DNA from: Lingula anatina
Taxonomy: Eukaryota > Brachiopoda > Lingulata > Lingulida > Lingulidae
DNA: 64,000 nucleotides
Direction of reading: 5' to 3'
Assembly (NCBI RefSeq): GCF_001039355.2
Contig: NW_019775846.1
Location: 248,001 to 312,000, forward strand
Made by a program: the position numbers and the translations under genes
In this document: positions 15,601-27,600 of the stretch, one piece after another
Layout of the letters: each line of letters starts with the position of its first letter
How positions within the stretch are numbered: the stretch's first letter is position 1
The notes under the pieces: generated by a model
Told to the model about the DNA's origin: nothing
Databases searched by the model: none
What the model saw: only the letters and a program-made list of their open reading frames with translations

Positions 15601-18600
15601 CACTGTACAACAGGGTGGGATGGGAGGATACTGAAGGGCACCTTGAACAGTAAGAATTTATAATAAACTACATGTGTCTGTCTTGTTTGTCATCTTTAAA
15701 ATAAGATGTTGCCACACTGTTAAGAATATCTTATGAATGTCGGGTTTCATATTTTGTTTTTGTTCTTTCTTTTGAATTTTCCTTTACTTGACACATCTCT
15801 TCAGATACAATAAGATCAATGCTTTGGGTAGAGCCTGTGCCTATGGATACCAACCTTGCCTGGATAAAGCCACAGAGATGTTCAACAGTTGGATGAATTC
15901 AGCAAACCCTGATGAGGATAACCCGTAAGTGTTTTAACTAGTTTTTGTGAAACTATTAAATTCAGTCTAAATCTACCACAAAGCATTATGTTAAATGCTT
16001 TTTGTTAATTGATCAATTTAAACTGATTGCAATCAACTTTTGAAACAAAGGGGGATTGAGCTTTGTATCTGATTATGTGTGATTATATATCATCATTTAT
16101 AAATTGAAGATAAGGGGACAGGATAACAGTTTGGTCAAATAACAGGCAATTTGTTTTTTCTTTTTCTCTTAGAATTCCACCAAATTTGAAGTCTTTGGTC
16201 TATTGCAATGCCATTAAGAAAGGTACTTCCCAGCTGTGGGACTGGACATATGAAAGATACAAGAAGGCCAATGTGGCATCAGAACAAGTCAAGCTGCTGT
16301 ATGGACTGTCTTGTAGTTCTCAGACTTGGATTCTTAGCAGGTGAATGTCTCTGTTGTTTTTTGAAATTTTGCTAAATATCTATACTATGTTGCAGTAGAA
16401 GTGTGTATGGATTTCTGTAGATGTGAGTAATGATAAATATTTGTGGAAGCAGGAGGCTCAAGAAACCCTCATATATGCATTTGGAAATGATAGACATAAA
16501 GAGTGAAAATATGGGTATTTTTCCTACTAGAGTTTGCTTTGCTTGTTTGGTGATCAGGACCCTTTTCATTCAGGGATTTTTTTCAAAAGCTTATAAACAT
16601 TAATAAAAACTTGATGGGGATAGATTAGATGATACCTTTTTCATATTCATCAGATATCTGGAGTATGCCATAACTTCAAGTGAGATTCGTAAACAAGATG
16701 GCACCTCAGTGATTGTGTATGTTGCAAGGAACCATATTGGAAGAGGTCTTGCCTGGGACTTTATTAGGTCTAAATGGAACTTTTTAATGAATGAGTAAGT
16801 AAATCTGTGATATAGGTGTAATTTTGGAACTACTTGTTGCATTGGTTATTTACAAGCATGTTTGATTCAAATATTTGTGTTTTGTTCATGGGACCATTTA
16901 AATAAGACTTTTCCATTTAATTTGAATATTGATAATAATATGTTTTGTCACAGTTAATTGAAAACATTTAATTGTACTATGTTCATAATGCTGCATTGTT
17001 TGTGTGGCCTTTACTTTTGTCTTAAGTGGTGAAATTCAGTAACTTACGATGTTCAAAATTCATAAAATCCAAGTGTTGTTATAAAAAAGCAATAACCTCT
17101 TCATTACAGTTATGGTGGTGGAAGTTTCTCTTTCTCCAGTATCATCAGAGGAGTTACCACTCACTTCAACACACAGTTTGAACTAGAAAAAGTAAGTCGA
17201 GGTGTAAATTTTTCTCAACCTTTCTCTGTGAGCACTGGAAGTACTCATGGTGAAACCAGGAAATAGTTGGAATAACATTTTTATACTCCAACATAAATGA
17301 TGCAGTGAAGGAAATAGGAGGGATATTGAACTTGTAAAACTAAAATAGTCAAACTTGGAAACGAGATATTAAAGAGATATTAAATTTACATGAATAACCA
17401 GGTCTTTTCATTATCAAGGTGGTTGTTGTGAAATGCTCTGAAGAAAACACAGCAAAAAACATACTGATAATAAGAGTGAGAGAGAAAAAATGATAAAAAG
17501 TTATAATTATGTTATAACATTTATAAGAATTGTAATCTTATTCCAATTTTAGTTAAATGAATTCATATCTAGCCGTGACAATCTGGGATCAGGTCAGCGT
17601 GCCTTTGAACAAGCTGTGGAGAAGACACAGGCAAATATCAAGTGGATGGAGGCCAATGAACAGAAACTGGGAGATTGGCTGGCAGCAAATGTAGAGTAAG
17701 TGGCATCAGAAATCATCATTCCTTCTATAATGTAACTGTATGATTATGAATATAATTTCATTGAATTTTGTTTTATTTTAGTTAAAAGGATTTCAGTTGT
17801 AAAATACAAAGCAAATTCAATTTTGAAATATTAAAATGTTTAAGATGAAAAGGTTTTAAGATGATTAAATTGTTAAAACAGACATATTTGTATTAATGTA
17901 TTATTATTATTCCTAAGTGCTGTTTTAAATGGTTAAATGTGCATGAAATGAAATATATTGAGCTAATGTAGTATTCTCTATCAGAGTTTTTGTTCAATTT
18001 CTTTTCTTTTGGTACGTGTAAGCAAGAAATTTAAATGCAGTAAGATTTTCCACTTTTCTTATACAATCAGTGATCTGGAATTTGGTACTTTGCAACAAAG
18101 TCAAAAAATGTAATGTGCTGTTGAACTTGATTGTCTTCTTTTTTAACAGCTCTACAGATTTGGTCACTAAACCAACTGATGTCCGCCTGCCTGCTGACCT
18201 CATGCCTTCCTATTATAAGCTGGAGTTGCGACCTGATATATATCAAGACGATCCAAAAGGTTTTAATTTCAGTGGCAAAGTAGACATAACCATGCATTGT
18301 AATAATGCCACAAATGTTATCAAACTGCACATCAAAAGTTTGACCATAGATGGAGTGGAATTGGTTGATATGAATGGTTTGCCAGTGCCATATACAAATA
18401 CTGAAGAGGACAAATCAAGAGAGTTCTTCATTGTAAATCTACCACAGATGTTGGTTCAGGGAATGAATTACACATTAACATTAAATTTCTCAGGACCTCT
18501 GAGGGATGATCTAGTAGGGCTTTACTGGAGTCAATATTTCAGCAGTATGAAGAATAAGACTGTGTAAGTTTCGTTCATTTAAAGATACCATGGCTTTAAT

Positions 18601-21600
18601 TTGGTGACACTTCAAACATTTCAACATAGTTTAGATATTTACAAATTCTATTCTGGCTATGGGCATTGGAGTGGCATGATAGATATTCTTAAATGGCAGA
18701 TTTGTTTGTATAGCCACTGCCCAGATGTAGCCCACAGATGTCCCTGTTTTGATGAAACTGTAATTAAAGCTGTATTTTAAGTGTATTTAGAGAGGTCATA
18801 TCATATAAAATCCTTACTGCACATGCCTCAGTTAATATAGAGGGCATTCTCAACGAATTAAGCCAGGCTTTACAAAGCCGGTGACCTAAAAATGGCGGAC
18901 GTACATGAAAGAAAAACCGCCTAATCTTTTAATAGTCTCTCCGCCTCTCACACGCCTCCCCACACGTCGTCCCTGCGGGGTACAGTAATTAAATCTCGGT
19001 TCCGAACATTAATATTTCCGTGAATATCTCTGGTGATATTATCTCCATAGATAGTCGATTCATTGCTGCTCTACGGGCCAAATTATTCCTTTTTCGTCTC
19101 TGTTTTCAAAGATAATAGAACAGAAGAGCTTTTTTCCTTCGATCGCCTTCAGCCGCCATGCTTTCTTCACCACGAGTTTAACTGATGAGCATGCCCACTT
19201 AATATTTCTCAGGTAGCTTCCGCATGCACTAGTGGGCTTGAATTGGTCTTAAAGTGCAATTTAAGTTCACAAATAGTCTTACTTGATCTTAAACCATGAG
19301 TAAGACTATTTCTGGTCTAACAGCCAATTAAATTGTCTCCCCTTACACATTCTCCTACTGTGAGCAGAGGTGTCCTCTATTGTGAGGGGAGGTATCCCCT
19401 ATTGTGAGGGGAGGAAACTGCTTGACCACTTAAGTAGATGTTAGATCATTTTTGATCTTAAAAGCAGTTTCAGTCAATTTTAAGACTACTGCTGTAATTT
19501 TTAAGATCGTGTAAGATCACTTGTGAACTTAAATTGCACTTTAAGACCAATTCCAGCCCACTAGTGATGGCGAATGGAGACACGATTTAATTACTGTACC
19601 CCGCAGGGACGACGTGTGGGGAGGCGGAGAGACTATTAAAAGATTAGGCGGTTTTTCTTTCATGTACGTCCGCCATTTTTAGGCTTTGTAAAGCCTGGCT
19701 TAATTCGTTGAGAATGCGCTCATAGACTATTAATGTAGATTAGTGTGCATTTTTGCAATCAAAAGTGGTATTTTATCCTTATCAATAGCCACATAGCCAC
19801 CAGTCAACTAGCTCCAACTGATGCAAGAAAAGTTTTTCCCTGTTTTGATGAGCCTGCCATCAAAGCTGAATTTGAAGTGATTTTACTTAGGAAAAGCCAC
19901 ATGAAATCACTTTCAAATATGCCTCAGCGCTTTAATCAATCAAGGTGAGTGAACAGCAGTATTCTTTGTTGCATCTAACACCTAATGACCTGGCACTTCA
20001 CTTGGTAACCTCTAAATGGACACCAACGTTCTTTACAATATTGAATATTTGGTGATGTCAGTTTAACTGTTTTGATGTAAGAAAGACCACCTCTGAATAC
20101 TTAGAGACTTTGCTTAAACTTAACTTTTATTACACTGGTTACACCTGGCCACCTTTGTCACATGCTGTTTTTTCCAGTTCTATTTTGTGTTCTTTCTTTC
20201 TATTTTACAGTAAATATATATGTATATGTGTGCTATCATATTTATATCTCCTCTATCCCATGTAGTATAAGAAGCAATTAAAGAAATCAAATAACAAACA
20301 ATATATATATATATATGGCCAGTTAGGTCCACTTGAGAATTAATACAATTTTATTTGAACAAATTAACTATGCTATAAAAAAAGTAACCTATAATAATTG
20401 ATAATAGTTCTGAACTTAAATATTACAACAATAACGTATTCTCTGATTATTTGTATTTTATCTTACAGAGGAGATGACTGGTATGCAGATCACTATGCTC
20501 CAACAGTCAAAATGTCCACATATCTCCTTGCATTTGTTGTCTGTGATTTTGACTATGTTGAAAACACAACGGCTAATGGAACAAAAGTAAGATAATCGAA
20601 TAGATTATTGAATTTAGCACAATTTAGATATTCTAATTGTTCATTAATTTATGGGGAAGCTGAGGAGGATGTTGGGTAGAGATTTTTTCAACATGATTAT
20701 TCAAGTCATTGTTTGGAAAAGGGCATTTAGAAATGTTAAAATTATCCATGATTTCATTAAAAAAAATAAAAATGAAAATATTTGTCTCTCAGGTCAGAGT
20801 TTNTTTGTAAAGCCTGGCTTAATTCGTTGAGAATGCGCTCATAGACTATTAATGTAGATTAGTGTGCATTTTTGCAATCAAAAGTGGTATTTTATCCTTA
20901 TCAATAGCCACATAGCCACCAGTCAACTAGCTCCAACTGATGCAAGAAAAGTTTTTCCCTGTTTTGATGAGCCTGCCATCAAAGCTGAATTTGAAGTGAT
21001 TTTACTTAGGAAAAGCCACATGAAATCACTTTCAAATATGCCTCAGCGCTTTAATCAATCAAGGTGAGTGAACAGCAGTATTCTTTGTTGCATCTAACAC
21101 CTAATGACCTGGCACTTCACTTGGTAACCTCTAAATGGACACCAACGTTCTTTACAATATTGAATATTTGGTGATGTCAGTTTAACTGTTTTGATGTAAG
21201 AAAGACCACCTCTGAATACTTAGAGACTTTGCTTAAACTTAACTTTTATTACACTGGTTACACCTGGCCACCTTTGTCACATGCTGTTTTTTCCAGTTCT
21301 ATTTTGTGTTCTTTCTTTCTATTTTACAGTAAATATATATGTATATGTGTGCTATCATATTTATATCTCCTCTATCCCATGTAGTATAAGAAGCAATTAA
21401 AGAAATCAAATAACAAACAATATATATATATATATGGCCAGTTAGGTCCACTTGAGAATTAATACAATTTTATTTGAACAAATTAACTATGCTATAAAAA
21501 AAGTAACCTATAATAATTGATAATAGTTCTGAACTTAAATATTACAACAATAACGTATTCTCTGATTATTTGTATTTTATCTTACAGAGGAGATGACTGG

Positions 21601-24600
21601 TATGCAGATCACTATGCTCCAACAGTCAAAATGTCCACATATCTCCTTGCATTTGTTGTCTGTGATTTTGACTATGTTGAAAACACAACGGCTAATGGAA
21701 CAAAAGTAAGATAATCGAATAGATTATTGAATTTAGCACAATTTAGATATTCTAATTGTTCATTAATTTATGGGGAAGCTGAGGAGGATGTTGGGTAGAG
21801 ATTTTTTCAACATGATTATTCAAGTCATTGTTTGGAAAAGGGCATTTAGAAATGTTAAAATTATCCATGATTTCATTAAAAAAAATAAAAATGAAAATAT
21901 TTGTCTCTCAGGTCAGAGTTTGGGCAAGACCAGAGGCAATGAACCAGACACTATATGCTCTACAGGCAGGAGTCAGAATACTGGGATATTTTGAAAGATA
22001 CTATGCCATTGATTATCCTCTTCCTAAGCAAGGTATAAACAATCTGAAGTTTTTTCTTCAATCTTCAAATTTATTTTTAAATAACTGAATTAATGCTCTA
22101 ATCAATAAGCAGATGGACAAACAATTCAGCATTTTAGATGATAAATTGATTTGAAGTTGTATTATTTTTAAATAGAAAACATGTTGCGTATCTCTAGTAA
22201 AAATGTTAATAAAAAACTTAATTGTTTTTCACATAGACATGATAGCTATCCCAGACTTTGCTGCTGGAGCCATGGAAAACTGGGGTCTGATTACTTACAG
22301 GGAGACGGCTCTGCTTTATGACCCTAAAGTGTCGTCTGCTAGTAATAAACAGAGAGTGGCAGTTGTTGTGTCACATGAACTGGCCCATCAGGTTTTTATT
22401 AATTGTCTTTTTAATTATTTTTAAGATACACATGTATATTTTATTTCACCAACAAAACTGTCATATGTCCCATCCATTCTGCTAGAGAAATGCTTAACAT
22501 TTCATACCAGAGAGCAATTGTCACAGACTTGAATTCATTTTCAGTCATTATTTCATGTAATCTGCAAAATCTGCAAAAATTAACATTGAAACGGGAAGAT
22601 AACTGGTAAATGTTTTTCTTTATATTTCATTGAATGTTAATGATATAAAACTAAAGGAAATTACCTTTTCCTTCCAGTGGTTTGGCAACCTGGTAACTCC
22701 ACTGTGGTGGGATGACATTTGGCTTAACGAAGGATTTGCCAGCTATGTGGAATACCTGGGAGTGGACTACATAGAGCCAACATGGAAAATGGTAAAATTT
22801 TGCTGTTACTAAGATATGAGCAAATTCCTGAGAAAACTGTAACAGTTCTATTTAAACAATGTGTTTTAATATCTGCAATCTGTGTATTTTCCTCAACTGA
22901 AGATCATTTTTCATGGGTCATATATAGTGTCACTTTCTCATAATATTGTGAGGTTTTACTTATAACACAATTTTGCATACCATTTACAGATGGAACAGTT
23001 TTTAGTTGAAGATCTTGAGTATGTGTTCAAATTGGATGGCCTTGCTAGCTCACACCCCATCTATGTTCCTGTGGGACATCCTGATGAGATCAATGAGATA
23101 TTTGACAGGATCTCTTATTCTAAGGTATGGCTCTTTTTGTCACCCATATTGTATATGTTAATTCACCACATTAGGTATGTGCAGACAGGTTAAAAACTTA
23201 ATCCTGCCCTTTCTTAGAGATCTGGCTCATGTAGTGTATTAAAGATCAGAATGATTTTAGTTAAAAACCCCACCAGATTGCAGTTCTTCTCAGCTTCATC
23301 TTTGAATCCAAAATTATTCATCTTTGATTGAAACTGGCCATATTGCCTTTATGAGACAATATGCCCAGATATACTTAAATACTTAAATATAAGAAATTTT
23401 TTACATTTCAGGGAGCCTCAATAATCAGAATGATGAGCAGCTTTTTAACAGAGGACACTTTCAAGAAAGGATTAACTGTAAGTTTGAGTAACAGAAAGAA
23501 ATGAATAAATACAACAAGTAGAATACTATAGTAAGATACATTTCAAGTGTACTTCATTTCCTTTTTGGCTGTATCTAATTAGAAAATTCTTTGTTTAATT
23601 TAGTTTAGGTTTTGTTGGAATGTTAAGAGAAAATCTTATGGTCATACCTATGTAATTCCAAATATATTATAAGCTGAGAAGCATAGAAAATCTCATTTGG
23701 TTCACTTAATATTTGCAGCTTTATCTCAATAAGCATGCCTATGATGTCGCCACCCATGATGATCTGTGGAATGCCCTGAGCACAGTATGTTTTTTACTGT
23801 TGAAATATTTGAAATATACGAATACAGAATGATTATCCAGTGAATATACATAAATACACATTTGAAAGGAATAGTTTATTTAATTGAAACATACTTGATA
23901 AATATTTGTACCATATACTCCTTGGTTATTAAAATTCAACAAGATTATAGAATTATGGACAGGATAAGAAAGAACAGATATTAATGTACCTTCTAATAAG
24001 AGAGTTTGTGAAAAAATTGATAATGTCAGTTTATAATGGAGATCAGGGTCAGTTGCAGTATATTTATGCCATCATTTGAAGAAGTGGGGGTATATTGCTT
24101 TGCACATGTCAGTCTGTCCTTAACCAGAGCCTGTTCATAAAGAAAAATTTGGTCCATGGTATTCATATTTGGTAGAGAGGTATGTTGATTTTGAGGTCAG
24201 TACTGGTAGGTCAAAGGTAAAGGTCACAGATATGGTACAGAATTTATACTTAAACCACTTTCAGCAAACTGCTTCAGAGGGGAGGGCTATTGATGTTAAG
24301 AGCATAATGGACACTTGGACACTCCAAATGGGCTACCCTGTTGTCAAGGTGGATGTCCAGACAAGGAATGTCACCCAGATGCACTTCTTACAGGACCCCT
24401 CTGCTACACCTGATCCCAAATATGACTCAAGCTTTAAGTAAGTTCATTGCAGGCATTCATAGTTTGATATTACACTATATATAGGTATTTTCGTGTTTAT
24501 TGATTTTATGCAATGGCCAACAAATTCAGTGCCTTCTTGGAAACTAGAATGTTTTCAAAGTGTCTTTAAAATGTACAGTTGCCCATACTTGATTAGTTTA

Positions 24601-27600
24601 TTTATTCAGTTAATCACATTAAAAAAACACATCTGATCTTGAAAGATGTATTGCATGATTATGATAAAGAAAGTACATACATAACAGCCTTTTGACTCTA
24701 GTTTGAATTAAACTGACAATATATTTTCCACTAGTTACAAGTGGTATGTTCCTCTGACACTGACTTCTTCACAACACGTAGATTGGAATAGCCAAAACAT
24801 TATTTGGATGAACTTGACTGATGGTAAGTACAATGGACAAGTAAATTGCTTGATATCTTTACAAACATAACCTGTCATATGTATTTTAAACAAATGGACA
24901 CAATGGATGCAATGTGTAACTTACATTATTAGTAATAAATAATGCATATTCATGCATTACTAGTTGTGCAACTGTAGGTCATTTTTCAAAGCACTCGCAG
25001 TCATATGTAGATTTCCAAAATTCTCAAAGAACATACAAACTGGGGTTAAAAATATCAGTTTATTAAAGAGACCACCTCATTAATAAAAGCTGTTGAGGTG
25101 TGATTTGTTCTGTTGCTATAGTTACCCTGACATCAGCTGATATGGGCAGTCCTGATCCTACCAATGGTGACTGGGTTATTGCCAATCTTCAGCAATTTGG
25201 ATACTATAGGGTGAACTATGACCTTCAAAACTGGCAGAATATTCTAACGCAGTTGTCTGTTAACCACGCAGTAAGTATTGGGGAAAATTAACATCAGTAA
25301 ATTCTTGAGAATTTTATAAGAAAGCCTGCAGAATTACAGTATTAGTTTGGGTTACCTTTTTGATATTTAGTGTAGAATTTCTTTTTTAGACACTATTTAT
25401 CGATGCTGCAATTGTATATAGAAAATAATAAATCAATTTCTTTTTGTAATAATAAATATAAAAAAGCATACAAATATCAACAATAATTTACTTTTGATGT
25501 ATCATAATACTTTGGTTTAAATTTGATTGATTTAAGATAGTTCTCTCTGAGACAGTGTTAAACTTCTTTTTTCAGGTGATCAATGTCAAAAATAGAGCTC
25601 AGCTCATAGATGATGCATTCAGTGTGGCTGGGTGAGTAGAAAAAAAAGTAGTATGATTTTAATGAAAAATGACAAATTATATTTAACTGAGATCTGCAAA
25701 GTAACTGTTCATATTCTGCTTCAAGAATAGTACATAGGTTGATTACTAGTATATGACCATTTTTTGATGATTATAAGGAAATAAGAAATTGACAAAAGCG
25801 AATAAATTTGATGTTGTAAGCATCACATGATTGTACCCTAGGGGTTGATGATGTCGGCATAAGCTTACTATGCAAGAAAATATGTTTCAGCTCCGGAATT
25901 GACCCTGATATAGATGTGAAGTTTGCAATGAAAACAACACTCTACCTAGTAAATGAGACAGAATACCTTCCTTGGAATTCAGCCATCACCAATTTAGATA
26001 GGGTGGACCTGTTGTTGAGCAGCACTGGTTACTATGGTTTCTATCAGGTAAGATTTGCTGGAAAGACTGGTTGATATGGTGATTATTGGCTATCACGGTC
26101 AAGTTGGCAAATTGACATATTTAAACAATTATAGAAATCTTATGTTACTTCTGAGTATCAAGACAAGGGAGCTTAAAGAAATTTAGTTTTTAGTTATATT
26201 TTTAACTATGTTTGAAAACATAATGAAATAAAATGATTATCGTCGTTAAAATGCCAAAATAGGAACTTGGTTAAATCAATAGTTGATTAAAATAAGCAAA
26301 TGGCGGTTTGAATTGAATGTGGAATTTATAAACATGAAATATAGCAATATATTATTAATTTGTTTTCAAATTTTTCATTACAGAAATACATGCTGAAGCA
26401 GATTCTTCCCCTGTATGAGATGGTAGGCTGGGAAGACAATGGTGATCAATTAATGCAGTAAGTACAGTCTGATGGAAGTTGTCAAAAATTATTATGATAA
26501 TTTAAAAAAACAACATATTTGCCTGTTTATGATTATTTAGTTTGGACATACAGAAGTAGTAGTTGGTAATATTTCCAAAACAAGAAGAAAACTGAACTAT
26601 TCTTCTCCTTGTGCTTTTTCCTTGCAAATTTTGCTGGGCAATAAATGCATTTTGGGTTGAGCATTGCAATATTCAAACAGTGCATTGTTATAAATTGTGA
26701 TGCATATATATGGAAAACCGGTTACTTGGGGTTTAAATTATTCTGGTTGTAGATCATAGGTGAAGAAGATGGCATGTGTATTTGAATTCAATTGTCACTT
26801 GTCAAAAAGAATGGCATAGATTTGTAAACATGCTCATGATGATGTGCATACATATGATGGTGTTGTAAGAGTCTTGTCTTGTCATCCTAGGTACAATCGT
26901 ATTAATGCTCTGAATAAAGCTTGTTCGTATGGACATCAGCCTTGTCTGGACAATGCTACAACTCTCTTCAATACTTGGAAATTAGAAGTAAATCCTGATG
27001 AAATTAATCCGTAAGTAGCTGCTATTTCAGTGAATGTTGATGTTGGTTTTTTTATGAACAGAGAATGGCACTGATAAGTTTATAAAAGTGTCTTTCAAAA
27101 TAAAAATGGGAAATGAATTTAGAGTAATCTGCTATTGATATTAAATCACCTAGAAGATAAATAAATTACTTGGATATAGATAACTGATACAAAGCTTCCT
27201 GAATATGTTAGAATAATGCAAATTAGATGCTATTTTCTTTCATCTGTCTTGTGCATGAAAATCTTTACAATGAATATGTGCAGGATTTCAGTAAAAAGTT
27301 ATCAAAAAAATTATGTTTAGAATTTCAGTATTTTTCCAGCCTCCTTTCATGGACATTTTTGTAAAATATTTCAATATCATATTTGAAATTGTTTCAGAAT
27401 CACACCCAATCTTAAATCCACTGTGTACTGCAATGCCATTGAGAATGGAGGTCAGGAGGAATGGGACTGGATGTATGAAAGATACAAGAAGGCCAATGTG
27501 GCCACTGAACGAAGCAAGCTGTTAGTAGGACTGTCGTGTAGTAGAGAACCTTTTATTTTAAGCAGGTATGGAGATAATCTTGTATACAAATTATTATGTA

